Made by a program: the position numbers and the translations under genes. 64,000 nucleotides of DNA from Myxococcales bacterium (GTDB taxonomy: Bacteria > Myxococcota_A > Polyangia > Polyangiales > Ga0077539), in NCBI GenBank assembly GCA_016793325.1, contig JAEUKI010000004.1:62001-126000 (forward strand). The letters run 5' to 3'. Of the stretch, positions 7,765-17,667 are shown piece after piece. Position 1 is the stretch's first letter. Every line of letters starts with the position of its first letter. The notes beneath the pieces are model-generated. The model searched no databases. It had not been told where the DNA came from and saw nothing but the letters and a program-made list of their open reading frames with translations.

Positions 7765-8289
7765 ATGGAAGCGAACTCGTTCAAGGTCGGCGACAAAGCA
7801 GTGCACCCCGCGCATGGCGTCGGGGAGGTCACCGGCATCGAGGCCCGCGAAATTGCAGGATCGAAGGCGCAATTTTACGTGCTCAAGATCCTCGAGACGG
7901 GAATGAAGGTGATGGTGCCGGTCAACGCGCCGGAGTCCGTCGGTCTGCGGGCGATCATGTCCAAGCGCGAAGCCGAAAAAGTGATGGACGTCTTTCGTGT
8001 CCTCGAGCGCTCGGTCGGCAACGGCCCGTGGAACCGGCGTCAGCGCGCCTACAACGAGATGATCAAGTCGGGCTCGCCCTACGAGGTGGCCAAGGTCCTG
8101 CGCGACCTGTACGCGATCAAGTTCAAGAACGAGAAGGATCTCTCGTACGGCGAGCGCAGGCTCATGGAGCAAGCGCGCGGGCTGCTCTTCAAAGAGATCG
8201 CCCTCGCGAAGAAGGTCACCGAGACCGCGATCGAAGAGGAGATCGCGACGATCTTCTCGCCGGCTCAAGCGGCTCCCGCCGCGAACTGA
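7765..8289 (+). CDS. cdnL: CdnL/CarD-type RNA polymerase-binding transcription regulator
   Basis: A 174-aa protein preceded by a good GGAGG site. The N-terminal Tudor-like RNAP-interacting domain (residues ~5-60) begins FKVGDKAVHPAHGVGEV, which closely follows Myxococcus CdnL as I remember it (FKTGDKAVYPGQGVGEV). The C-terminal helical DNA-binding part has WNRRQRAYNEMI, VAKVLRDLY and SYGERRLMEQARGLL. These proteins bind the RNAP beta subunit and stabilise open complexes at rRNA and other promoters. The length fits CdnL (~165 aa) and not the larger CarD, which has an HMGA tail. It is expected to be essential. The extra C-terminal residues (PAQAAPAAN) are unstructured. Confidence 0.92.
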   Translation: MEANSFKVGDKAVHPAHGVGEVTGIEAREIAGSKAQFYVLKILETGMKVMVPVNAPESVGLRAIMSKREAEKVMDVFRVLERSVGNGPWNRRQRAYNEMIKSGSPYEVAKVLRDLYAIKFKNEKDLSYGERRLMEQARGLLFKEIALAKKVTETAIEEEIATIFSPAQAAPAAN

Positions 8290-8332
8290 GAGACTCCGCG
8301 ACGGGCGCGGGGCAAAACGCGGGAGATCTACC

Positions 8333-8389
8333 GGGGGCGGGGACAAAAATAGGGGGCGGGGACAAAAAATAGGGGGCGGCGAAAAAAAT
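8333..8389. repeat. Three G-rich 19-20-bp tandem units after cdnL
   Basis: Units GGGGGCGGGGACAAAAATA (8333-8351), a 20-bp version (8352-8371) and a shortened third copy (8372-8389) lie 44 bp after the cdnL stop. The clustered G-runs on the plus strand could form a G-quadruplex, and each G-block is followed by an A-tract. A role in transcript ending or mRNA stability is possible but unproven. Confidence 0.6.
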
Positions 8390-8494
8390 CTTCGCGTGCT
8401 CGCAACGCCTGGGGGGCGACCCGGATAGGGGCCCGCGCCGCGACGAAGGGCCACTCCCGGCCCGACGGCGAGCGCGAAGGAACGGGCTACGAAC

Positions 8495-8707
8495 GTGAAG
8501 GACGGCAAGGAGTGGGCGCGCGAAGTCGAGCGCGCCGTGCTGGCAGCAGAGCGCGAGATCGCCGAGCAGAACGCGGCGTTCGCGCAGGACCTCGCTGAGT
8601 GGGGGACCGACGAGATGGCCGCGCAGTTCGCCGCAGTGGCGAAGGCGTCGCCGGGCAGCGAGCGAAAGCGCGAGGCGCTCCCGAGGGGCGCGTTTTTGCG
8701 CGGTTGA
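8495..8707 (+). CDS. Small acidic helical protein, first gene of translocon-like cluster
   Basis: A 70-aa protein with a GTG start at 8495. It is fully helical and charged, with no signal. Its segment EWAREVERAV resembles EWTREMERAV in the next gene (residues 41-50), so the two may share an N-terminal helix by partial duplication, or interact in a parallel way. By position it corresponds to lcrG, which encodes the ~95-aa tip-protein chaperone of Yersinia. That assignment rests on gene order and size, not sequence. The stop codon lies inside the 18-bp repeat at 8703-8720. Confidence 0.5.
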   Translation: MKDGKEWAREVERAVLAAEREIAEQNAAFAQDLAEWGTDEMAAQFAAVAKASPGSERKREALPRGAFLRG

Positions 8708-8720
8708 TTGTGTGTGTCGC
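8703..8720 (+). repeat. 18-bp direct repeat, left copy
   Basis: GTTGATTGTGTGTGTCGC is found here and, identical, at 12802-12819. Identity ends sharply at both sides. The two copies bracket the genes from 8796 to hisIE. A 16/18-like variant at 34522 lies inside a signal-peptide sequence and is probably chance. Confidence 0.6.
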
Positions 8721-8795
8721 GAGCGAGCGCACGGTGCGCCCGCCGCGTGTGAGTGCGAAAGAGACAACAAGCAAAAGAGAAAGTGAGAGTGGGTC

Positions 8796-9467
8796 ATGGG
8801 AAGTTCATCAGCACCGCCAGTGGGAATGCGGCCAGCTCCGCCGAGTGCGTCGACGCCTGGCGGGGTGACTCCGCCGGTACAAAATCGGGGAGCTCGCGAA
8901 CTAGAGCTGCACAACGAGTGGACGCGAGAGATGGAGCGCGCCGTCGGCGGAGCGCAAGACATGCTCGCGCGGGGCATGGAGAACCTCGGCGACGACGAGC
9001 TGATGATGCTCGTCGGGCAGTACACACGGCAGATCGACATCGACATCCGACAGCACATGATCGGCATGCGGACGCGTGCGAACCAATCGCGCAACTACAA
9101 CGCGGCGATGCAAGAAGTGCTCAGGCAGGTGGGGATAGCCACGGACCGAAACAACACCCCGCTCAACCAGGATGCGGACGTGCGAGTCATCAACGAGCGA
9201 GGTGAAGAGGTCACAATGAAGCTCGGTGCGTTGCTTCGTTCGGTCGGCGTCACGCTGCCGGTGGACACGAAATTGACTGGCGAAGTGGTCGAGGTGATCA
9301 AGTCGGCGATCAACAAGGAAGTCGAGGCCATCCGCGCGCAGAGCGAGCAAGGACAGCTCGAGCTTCAGCAGATCATGTCGCGGCGCAGTCAGATGCTGCA
9401 GATCACGTCGAACATCTTCGCGTCGCGCAACGAGAGCCGAAAGTCGATCGCGCAAAACATCCGCTGA
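8796..9467 (+). CDS. Candidate type III secretion tip/filament-like protein (SctA position)
   Basis: A 223-aa hydrophilic, helix-rich protein. The first ~30 residues are Pro/Ser-rich and likely disordered, as is usual for secreted type III substrates. Two long helical regions (about 35-110 and 155-223) flank a small segment (ADVRVINERGEEVTMKLG). The last helix is heptad-rich and ends SRKSIAQNIR, the kind of C-terminal coiled coil seen in needle-tip and filament proteins such as LcrV and EspA. No Sec signal is present. It precedes the chaperone gene, just as lcrV precedes lcrH. The family call is inference from architecture and synteny; a structure search would be decisive. Confidence 0.5.
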   Translation: MGSSSAPPVGMRPAPPSASTPGGVTPPVQNRGARELELHNEWTREMERAVGGAQDMLARGMENLGDDELMMLVGQYTRQIDIDIRQHMIGMRTRANQSRNYNAAMQEVLRQVGIATDRNNTPLNQDADVRVINERGEEVTMKLGALLRSVGVTLPVDTKLTGEVVEVIKSAINKEVEAIRAQSEQGQLELQQIMSRRSQMLQITSNIFASRNESRKSIAQNIR

Positions 9468-9540
9468 TCGCGGCGTCGGGGGGTCACTGAGTCGAGTCGA
9501 GCGTCGCGCTGTCGTGCGCGGCCCACAGGAGAGGTGCGTC

Positions 9541-9999
9541 ATGGAGAAGACACAGAAGCCAGGATTGAAGCAGGCGGTCGAGGCGCTGATCGACGGATCG
9601 GCGTGCCCTGCGGATGCGCTGGGAATTCCCAAGCGAATCGTCGATGGAATGTACACGCTCGCGACCGACGCGCTCGGCCGCGGTCGGACCAAGGACGCCG
9701 CGGCGCTGTTTCAGCGTTGCTTGCAGCTCGACCCTCGACGGACCGAGTTTTGGCTCGGCTTCGCAGCGGCGAAGCAAGCCGAGGGTGAGCTCGAAGAGGC
9801 GGGCGAGATCTTTCAGCTCGCGGCGATGTTCGGGACGGACTCGAGCGCGATGGCCTACGCGGCCGCTTGCTTCGCGGAGGCAGGCAAACACGAGCGTGCG
9901 CTGATTCTCGCGGAGCACGTTCGTTCGACGATGACGGATACGAGCGCCCTCGAGCCCTGGCTCGCGGTCGCCGAGAGCTCGGTTGGAGGTGCGCGATGA
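9541..9999 (+). CDS. SycD/LcrH/IpgC-type translocator chaperone
   Basis: Class II type III chaperones hold the two pore-forming translocators in the cytoplasm. The protein has 152 aa (family ~160). The start at 9541 follows AGGAGAGG at good spacing. The order is an N-terminal helix (LKQAVEALIDGS), then three tandem TPR units at about 37-70, 71-104 and 105-132. IVDGMYTLATDALGRGRTKD, ALFQRCLQLDPRRTEFWLG and FQLAAMFGTDSSAMAYAAAC follow the family pattern (aLyxlAyxxyxxGkyxdAxxxFqxLcxLDpxdxrfwlGlgaxxQ). The stop overlaps the next start by ATGA, which fits the co-expression of chaperone and cargo. This is the strongest single piece of evidence for a translocon operon. Confidence 0.75.
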   Translation: MEKTQKPGLKQAVEALIDGSACPADALGIPKRIVDGMYTLATDALGRGRTKDAAALFQRCLQLDPRRTEFWLGFAAAKQAEGELEEAGEIFQLAAMFGTDSSAMAYAAACFAEAGKHERALILAEHVRSTMTDTSALEPWLAVAESSVGGAR

Positions 10000-11144
10000 G
10001 CATGGATGTCTCTCTCTCTCGACGCGTCGATCGCGTCGAAATGGGCACGGTTGGATCTGCGGGATCGACGAGCGCGAGCGCTCCGATGGTCGCGCTTCCG
10101 ACGATCGAAGGCGCGGCGAGCGAGGCCGAAGTGCGAGCGGCGCTCGGCGAAGTGCGGGCGCGGTTGACGCCGATGGTCGAACAGCTCGCCGATCCAGAGA
10201 CGGCGTTGATGACGGTCGCGAGCCTGCTCGAAAACTCGGGGATCGATGCCAATCGAGCGCAAGCTGACGGCGCGCGTTCGATTCGGCAGGCTCACATTCA
10301 GGCGCAAGCCGAGGCCGCGAAGAAGGCCTCTGAAAACGAGAAGACCGCTGCGTTCTGGGGTCTCCTTGGCAAGATCGCCGCGTACGCAGCGGCGGCGATC
10401 GGCGTGGCGGTGAGCTTGGTTTCGTGTGTCGTCACGGGACCCACGGGCGTCGCTGGCGCTGTCGGGATCATCGCCGCGACGGCGGCGTGCTTGTCGCTCA
10501 TCGGAACGGCCGTGGGCGACATCACCAAGGCGGTCGCTGCGAACGACCCAGAGTTTGCGAAGAACATGGGCGGATGGTTCTCGATCGCGGTGAGCGCCCT
10601 GTCCGTGACGGCGGCGATCCTCGGCGTCGTGGCCAACCCGGCCAACATCGCGTCGGTGCTGAGCAACGTCGGTTCGATGGTCGGTCAGGCGGCGGGCGTG
10701 ACCCAACAAGCGCTGCAGATCGCCAACGTCGAGCTTCCCCAGTGGGCTGGCGCGCTGATGACGGCGCTCGCGGTCGCCGGGAGCGTGGCAGGAACCGCGG
10801 GCGCGCAGCTCTCGACCGCGGGAGCGCGGGCGGGTCAAAGCGTGAGCCGCCTCGCGAACACCGTGCGAGCGGTGGGCGGGACGATTCAGGCGGGCGCGCA
10901 GGTCGCGGGCGGCGTGAGCGACGGCGTGAGCTCGATCCACGGGTTCATGGCCACGAACGATCGGATCGACGCTCGGGTCCACGGGCAGGGAGCGCGCAAG
11001 GCGATGGAGGTTCTCGGCGAGCTGGCCGACGAGCTTCGCGAGCTCGCGAGCTCGATCAGCCGGCAGCGCGGTCGCGCGCTCGACCTCGGGCAGCAGCGCG
11101 CGGAGACGAATTCGAACTTGATCCGCAACATGGTGCGCGCCTGA
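9996..11144 (+). CDS. YopB/IpaB-like hydrophobic translocator (SctE candidate)
   Basis: A 382-aa protein starting at 9996 in an ATGA overlap with the chaperone gene, behind GGAGG. The N-terminal ~95 residues are hydrophilic and helical. A short coiled coil (97-118) precedes a large hydrophobic hairpin (about 120-175, containing WGLLGKIAAYAAAAIGVAVS and GIIAATAACLSLIGTAVGDI) and a second hydrophobic stretch (194-213). The C-terminal third is amphipathic and Ala/Gly-rich and ends in a charged helix. There is no Sec signal. This layout, coupled to a SycD-type chaperone gene, is that of the large pore-forming translocators IpaB, SipB and YopB. These insert into target-cell membranes. Confidence 0.68.
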   Translation: MSMDVSLSRRVDRVEMGTVGSAGSTSASAPMVALPTIEGAASEAEVRAALGEVRARLTPMVEQLADPETALMTVASLLENSGIDANRAQADGARSIRQAHIQAQAEAAKKASENEKTAAFWGLLGKIAAYAAAAIGVAVSLVSCVVTGPTGVAGAVGIIAATAACLSLIGTAVGDITKAVAANDPEFAKNMGGWFSIAVSALSVTAAILGVVANPANIASVLSNVGSMVGQAAGVTQQALQIANVELPQWAGALMTALAVAGSVAGTAGAQLSTAGARAGQSVSRLANTVRAVGGTIQAGAQVAGGVSDGVSSIHGFMATNDRIDARVHGQGARKAMEVLGELADELRELASSISRQRGRALDLGQQRAETNSNLIRNMVRA

Positions 11145-11215
11145 GCCGATAGGGGGCGCCGCCAGGGACCGCTGTGGTCTGGGCCGTGGCACACGAATTC
11201 AAAAGGAGTTTCGCG

Positions 11216-11932
11216 ATGAGTTCAATCAACGGTGTGGGTTCGGGCGCGCGCCCGATGGTGTTCGATGATCCGATGATGGAGGCGCAGGCGTTGGCGATCG
11301 ACGACGCCCGCGAAGAGCGGCGCACGGCGAAGACCGAGCGCGCGATGGCGCAGGGCGAGCGCGACGCGCACTTCGATCAATCGATCAAAGAAGAGCGCGC
11401 AGCGGCCGTCGCGCGGTTGGCGAGCGGCTTGGTGAGCGCGGGGACGAAGCTCTTGCAAGGGGCGACGACGTTGGGCACGACGCTGGCGTCGCACGAGGCC
11501 AGCGAGGCCAAAGGGCAGGGCGAGCACCTGCGGGCCGAGCGCGGAGCGCGGGCTCCGGTGGACCCGCGGGACCGCCCGGCGGTCGAGCAGCGGGCGCGCG
11601 AAGACCAAGCGAGCACCGCGCGCGAACACCACTCGAGCACGTTGGCGGCCCGCAACGAGCGGGTCGCGGGCGAGCTTCGCGCGGCGGGCGAGATCGGCAG
11701 CGCGGCGGGCGGCGCGGTGACCGCCGGGCTCGACTACGTCGCGGACGCGCATCGCATCGCGGGAAAGCAAGCCGAGCGCGAAGCGGACCGCGCCAAGGAG
11801 CGCGCGGACGACGCGGGCGAGCGCGCTCGGAGCGCGGGCGAAGTCGGCGACCGAATGCTCGGACGGATGGAAGAGATCGCGCGCGCCCAGCGGCAGGCGG
11901 AGGACCAGCGGATCGCGAACATTCGCGGGTGA
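11216..11932 (+). CDS. Candidate small translocator (YopD/IpaC-like, SctB position)
   Basis: A 238-aa protein with a strong AAGGAG site. After a charged N-terminal helix there is one modest hydrophobic segment (about residues 60-80, LASGLVSAGTKLLQGATTLG) and another Gly/Ala-rich one near 160-180. The rest is a highly charged helical rod rich in Glu, Arg and Ala. One central hydrophobic patch with amphipathic flanks is typical of the minor translocators YopD, IpaC and EspB. The position right after the SctE candidate matches the yopB-yopD order. Sequence similarity to known members is not obvious by eye, so the call rests on layout. Confidence 0.5.
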   Translation: MSSINGVGSGARPMVFDDPMMEAQALAIDDAREERRTAKTERAMAQGERDAHFDQSIKEERAAAVARLASGLVSAGTKLLQGATTLGTTLASHEASEAKGQGEHLRAERGARAPVDPRDRPAVEQRAREDQASTAREHHSSTLAARNERVAGELRAAGEIGSAAGGAVTAGLDYVADAHRIAGKQAEREADRAKERADDAGERARSAGEVGDRMLGRMEEIARAQRQAEDQRIANIRG

Positions 11933-12024
11933 TCGATTCGAGTGGATCGCGACGGCCCGCGGGCGCTGCACGACGAGCGCTCGCGGCCGTTGCGAAGAGT
12001 GGGACGGTGAGCGAAGGTCGCGCG

Positions 12025-12774
12025 GTGACGAGCGCACACGACGATCGGACCGAGGGCGAGGGAGAGAGCCGCGAGGACGCGAGCGGCGAGCGCGCGTCGG
12101 GGGACGCGTGGCTCGACGCTGTGAAGTTCGACGAGAAGGGGCTCGTGGTGGTCCTCGCGCTCGACGTGCTCACGGGGGAGCCGCGGATGGTCGCGTGGGC
12201 CAATCGCGAAGCGCTCGCGCGCACGGCGAGCACGGGGGAGGCGCATTTCTACTCGCGATCGCGCGGGGCGCTCTGGCGCAAGGGCGAGTCGAGCGGACAC
12301 GTGTTGGCGGTGCGCTCGATGTATCTCGATTGCGACGGCGACGCGGTGCTCGTGATGGTCGAGCCCGCGGGGCCGAGCTGCCACACGGGGGCGCCGAGCT
12401 GCTTCTTTCGCGTGCGGGACGGCGGCGCGTGGCGCGAGCGCGCGCGGCCGCTCGCGATGATGGAGCGCCTCGAAGCCGCGCTCGAAGCGAGGGCGAGCGG
12501 CGAGGGTGAGCGGTCGTACACGCGGTCGCTGTTGCTCGCAGGCGCGGCGAAGATCGGCGCGAAGCTCCGCGAAGAGGCCGGTGAGCTCGCGGCGGCGATC
12601 GAGTCCGAGAGCGACGAGCGCGTCGCGAGCGAGGCCGCGGACGTGATCTATCACTTGTGCGTGGGGCTCTTGTCGCGAAAGGTCTCGTGGCGCGCGGTGC
12701 TCGTCGAGCTCGCGCGTCGCTTCGGGACGAGCGGGATCGACGAGAAGCAGCGCCGATCGACCCCTGCGCGATGA
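12025..12774 (+). CDS. hisI: Bifunctional phosphoribosyl-AMP cyclohydrolase / phosphoribosyl-ATP pyrophosphatase
   Basis: This protein (HisIE) catalyses steps 2 and 3 of histidine synthesis. The HisI domain (about 30-130) shows FYSRSRGALWRKGESSGH, DCDGDA (metal-binding Asp) and CHTGAPSCF (zinc Cys). The HisE domain (about 150-240) has the KLREEAGELAAAIE and EAADVIYHL motifs. The GTG at 12025 is chosen for its GAAGG at 7 nt. An in-frame GTG at 11929 overlaps the TGA of the previous gene, and using it would add a low-complexity extension of 32 residues. No other his gene is nearby, so it appears detached from a his operon and may be co-transcribed with the translocon-like genes. Confidence 0.88.
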   Translation: MTSAHDDRTEGEGESREDASGERASGDAWLDAVKFDEKGLVVVLALDVLTGEPRMVAWANREALARTASTGEAHFYSRSRGALWRKGESSGHVLAVRSMYLDCDGDAVLVMVEPAGPSCHTGAPSCFFRVRDGGAWRERARPLAMMERLEAALEARASGEGERSYTRSLLLAGAAKIGAKLREEAGELAAAIESESDERVASEAADVIYHLCVGLLSRKVSWRAVLVELARRFGTSGIDEKQRRSTPAR

Positions 12775-12801
12775 CGCGCTCGCCGGTACGGCAGAGCCTT
12801 T

Positions 12802-12819
12802 GTTGATTGTGTGTGTCGC
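12802..12819 (+). repeat. 18-bp direct repeat, right copy
   Basis: This copy is identical to 8703-8720 and lies 27 bp after the hisI stop. Together the copies delimit a 4.1-kb segment. Confidence 0.6.
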
Positions 12820-12860
12820 TCCGCTCCCCGCTCAGCGATACGCTCCCCCCGAAGCGAAGT

Positions 12861-13691
12861 TCACATCATGGTTCCGCAGACGCCGATGTTCATCGGCAGT
12901 CCGCCGACGCGCTGGCACATCATGCCTGCGGGGCACATGGCGAAGGTGCCCGTGGCCATGTTGGTCGGGTCGCACACGCGGCGGCAGGTGCTCATCATCA
13001 TGGTGCCGACGCAGATGTGCCCCGAGGGGCAGTCGTTGCGGAACATGCACGACGCGCCTGGCATCGCGCCGGCTTCGGGCGTCACGCACTGCGTGGTTCC
13101 GTCCATGCTGATCGGGTAGCAGTTGTCGCCGGCCGTCATGCAGTTCTGGCGGTGGACGTCGCAGTTGTCCGGGACGCTGCAGGCGAACAAGCCCGTGTTG
13201 GTCACGTTGATGTCGCACGTCGCGCCGGGGCGTCCACCAATGCTGGTGTCGCGGCAGCTGGTGTTGTCTCCCGAGCCGCAGCACCAGCGAGCGCACTTGC
13301 CGCCGATGCAGCCGAGGCCTTCGGCGCAGTCGTTGGCGCTCATGCACGCGCTGCCGAAGGCGACGCGGCCCGCGGCGACGCAGGTGGAGCGACGCGCCAT
13401 GGCGTCCATGATCACGCACATTTGGCCGGCCATACAGCCGGTGTTTCGGACGGGATCACAGGGGGAGTACGCGCTCCCGCACGTTCCGCCGCCGCCGTCG
13501 CCCATGGGGACGCCGGAGTCGGCAGGAGGGTTGGATCCGTCCGTCGGGGGCACACCTGTATCGACTGGCGTCGCGCTATCCGAGGCGTCGTTGCGACGGA
13601 CGTCCTGGGGATTGGGCATCTCGGGAGGGCTGCATGCGACGAGGGCGCACGCGATGGCGACCGATGAACAAGCGCGAAGCATGGTGGACAT
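12861..13691 (-). CDS. Cys-rich secreted lipoprotein
   Basis: 276 aa from the ATG at 13691, preceded by AAGGAGA. The lipoprotein signal ends ALVAC near residue 20. It is followed by a Pro/Asp/Ser/Thr linker (NDASDSATPVDTG) and a Gly-rich GDGGGG stretch. The rest holds many Cys in modules such as CDPVRNTGCMAGQMC, DCAEGLGCIGGKC and CFRN-type turns, a pattern of uncharacterised myxobacterial surface lipoproteins. It is exported and probably disulfide-bonded. It lies downstream of pyrG on the same strand, with a 90-bp gap. Confidence 0.8.
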   Translation of the reverse strand: MSTMLRACSSVAIACALVACSPPEMPNPQDVRRNDASDSATPVDTGVPPTDGSNPPADSGVPMGDGGGGTCGSAYSPCDPVRNTGCMAGQMCVIMDAMARRSTCVAAGRVAFGSACMSANDCAEGLGCIGGKCARWCCGSGDNTSCRDTSIGGRPGATCDINVTNTGLFACSVPDNCDVHRQNCMTAGDNCYPISMDGTTQCVTPEAGAMPGASCMFRNDCPSGHICVGTMMMSTCRRVCDPTNMATGTFAMCPAGMMCQRVGGLPMNIGVCGTMM

Positions 13692-13781
13692 GGTGAAACG
13701 TATCTCCTTACGGGTTCGAGCGATCCGACGGACGTATCCGCCGAGCTCCCGATTCATCGTAGCGCAGATTCGCGCTGGCGC

Positions 13782-15602
<1,821 letters not shown>

Positions 15603-15693
15603 TCAATGTGACGCGCGACCTTCTTGCCCGCAGAGTATGCGCGACGTCACGGACGTTGGAGTTTTGTCGCGCGCGTGCGGCGCTGGTCGCGAG

Positions 15694-17520
15694 CTACTCG
15701 ACGGTGACCGTCTTCGCGAGGTTGCGCGGTTGATCCACGTCGGTCCCGCGCTGATCGGCCACGTGATACGAGAGGAGCTGCAGCGGGATCGTCGTGACGA
15801 GCGGCGAAAACTCGGGCGCCGTCTTGGGGACGGTGATGCTCCACTGCGCGAGCGCCGTCGCGCACGCGGGGTCGTTGACGATCGCGAGCACGCGGCCGTC
15901 GCGGGCGCGGACCTCTTGCACGTTCGAGAGCATCTTCTCGAGCGACGGGTCGTCGGGGAGCAAGCACACGACGGGCATCGATCGATCGACGAGCGCGAGC
16001 GGGCCGTGCTTCATCTCGCCCCCTGCGTAGCCCTCGGCGTGCACGTACGAGATCTCTTTGAGCTTGAGCGCACCTTCGAGCGCGACGGGGCACGAGACGC
16101 CGCGGCCCAAGAACAGCGCGTTTTGCGCGGAGACGAGCTCGCGCGAGATGAGCTGCACGGCGGCGTCTTGCTCGAGCGCGGCGCGCATCTTCTCGGGCAC
16201 GCGGACGAGCTCTTCGAGCAGCTCTTTCGCCCGTGATTCGCTGAGGGCTCCGCGGGCGCGGCCGATGTGGACGGACACGAGGGCCATCGCGGCGAGCTGC
16301 GCGGTGAAGCACTTGGTGCTCGCGACGCCGATCTCGGGGCCCGCGTGCGTGTAGAGAACGCCGTCCGCGGCGCGGGCGATGGCGCTTCCCTGAACGTTGA
16401 CGACGGCGAGGACGCGCGCGCCCTGGCGCTTGGCTTCTTTGAGCGCGGCGAGCGTGTCTGCAGTCTCGCCCGATTGCGAGACGGCGATCACGAGGTCGCC
16501 CGGGGCGACGACGGGCTCTCGGTAGCGAAACTCGCTCGCGAGGTCGACGACGGCGGGGACGCGCGCGAGCTGTTCGATGAGGTATCGGCCGTACATCGCG
16601 GCGTGAAAGCTCGTCCCGCAGGCGAGGAGGACGACGCGCTGAATGGCGCGGGCTTCGGGCTCGGCGATGCCGATTTCGTCCGCGATGCACGAGCCCGTCT
16701 CGAGCTGAACGCGACCGCGGAGGGTGTCTTCGATGGCGCGCGGCTGCTCGTGGATCTCCTTGAGCATGAAGTGCTTGTATCCGCCGCGCTCTGCTTGAAC
16801 GAGGGACCAACGGATGGTCGTCGGCTCGCGCACGACGGCCTCGCCGCTGACGGTCTCGAGCTTCGCGCCCGACTGCGTGAGCGTCGCGATCTCGCCGTCT
16901 TCGAGGAACACCACCTCGCGCGTGTGCGCCAAAATCGCAGGGACATCGCTGGCGGCGAGCACCGCTCCGTCCGCGAGCGCGAGCACGAGGGGCGATGCGT
17001 GCTTGGCCACGACGATGGTGGTGGGGTCGTCCTTGGCGAGCACCGCGATGGCGTACGCGCCGCGGAGTTCACGGAGCGAATCGCGCACGGCTTCGACGAG
17101 CGAGAGTCCCCGGCCCATGGCCATGTCCACGAGGTGCGCGACGATCTCGGTGTCTGTGTCCGACGTGAACACGCGGCCGAGCGACGTGAGCTTGTGCTTG
17201 AGCTCGACGTGGTTCTCGATGATTCCGTTGTGAACGACGGCGACGCGGCCCGAGACGTGCGGGTGCGCGTTGCGCTCGGAGGGCGGCCCGTGCGTGGCCC
17301 AGCGCGTGTGGCCGATGCCGACGGTTCCTGCGACGGGCTCGCGGTCGACGAGGTCTTGGAGCGTGCTCAGCTTGCCGGCCGCGCGTCGGACCGTGATCTC
17401 TTTGCCGTTGTGCACGGCGACGCCGGCGCTGTCGTACCCGCGATATTCGAGTTTGCGAAGGCCATCGATCAAGAGCTGCGCGCAGGGGCGCGTGCCGACG
17501 TACGCAATGATGCCGCACAT
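15694..17520 (-). CDS. glmS: Glutamine-fructose-6-phosphate aminotransferase (isomerising)
   Basis: GlmS makes glucosamine-6-phosphate, the entry to peptidoglycan and lipopolysaccharide precursors. It has 608 aa, the family length. After Met1, Cys2 (MCGIIAYVG) is the N-terminal nucleophile of the glutaminase domain (1-~220), which also has LEYRGYDSAG and GHTRWATHG. Two SIS sugar-binding domains follow (about 285-420, with ACGTSFHAA and SQSGETADT; and 455-600, with GRGVSCPVALEGALKLKE). The C-terminus ends NLAKTVTVE as in most GlmS. I see no glmS ribozyme-like structure in the 147 bp upstream. It is followed on the same strand by pyrG after 229 bp. Confidence 0.97.
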   Translation of the reverse strand: MCGIIAYVGTRPCAQLLIDGLRKLEYRGYDSAGVAVHNGKEITVRRAAGKLSTLQDLVDREPVAGTVGIGHTRWATHGPPSERNAHPHVSGRVAVVHNGIIENHVELKHKLTSLGRVFTSDTDTEIVAHLVDMAMGRGLSLVEAVRDSLRELRGAYAIAVLAKDDPTTIVVAKHASPLVLALADGAVLAASDVPAILAHTREVVFLEDGEIATLTQSGAKLETVSGEAVVREPTTIRWSLVQAERGGYKHFMLKEIHEQPRAIEDTLRGRVQLETGSCIADEIGIAEPEARAIQRVVLLACGTSFHAAMYGRYLIEQLARVPAVVDLASEFRYREPVVAPGDLVIAVSQSGETADTLAALKEAKRQGARVLAVVNVQGSAIARAADGVLYTHAGPEIGVASTKCFTAQLAAMALVSVHIGRARGALSESRAKELLEELVRVPEKMRAALEQDAAVQLISRELVSAQNALFLGRGVSCPVALEGALKLKEISYVHAEGYAGGEMKHGPLALVDRSMPVVCLLPDDPSLEKMLSNVQEVRARDGRVLAIVNDPACATALAQWSITVPKTAPEFSPLVTTIPLQLLSYHVADQRGTDVDQPRNLAKTVTVE

Positions 17521-17667
17521 AGTAAATTCAGTGTCCTTTCGTCGCTCACACGCGAGATCCGACTCCGTCGTGCTTCGCTGAAGCCGTTGGTAGCACGGCG
17601 GTTCGAGAAGATTCGACGCTCCGTGGGGCGGTCCGCGGCAAACGGTCTCGAAGCGGGGGCGAGCGGT

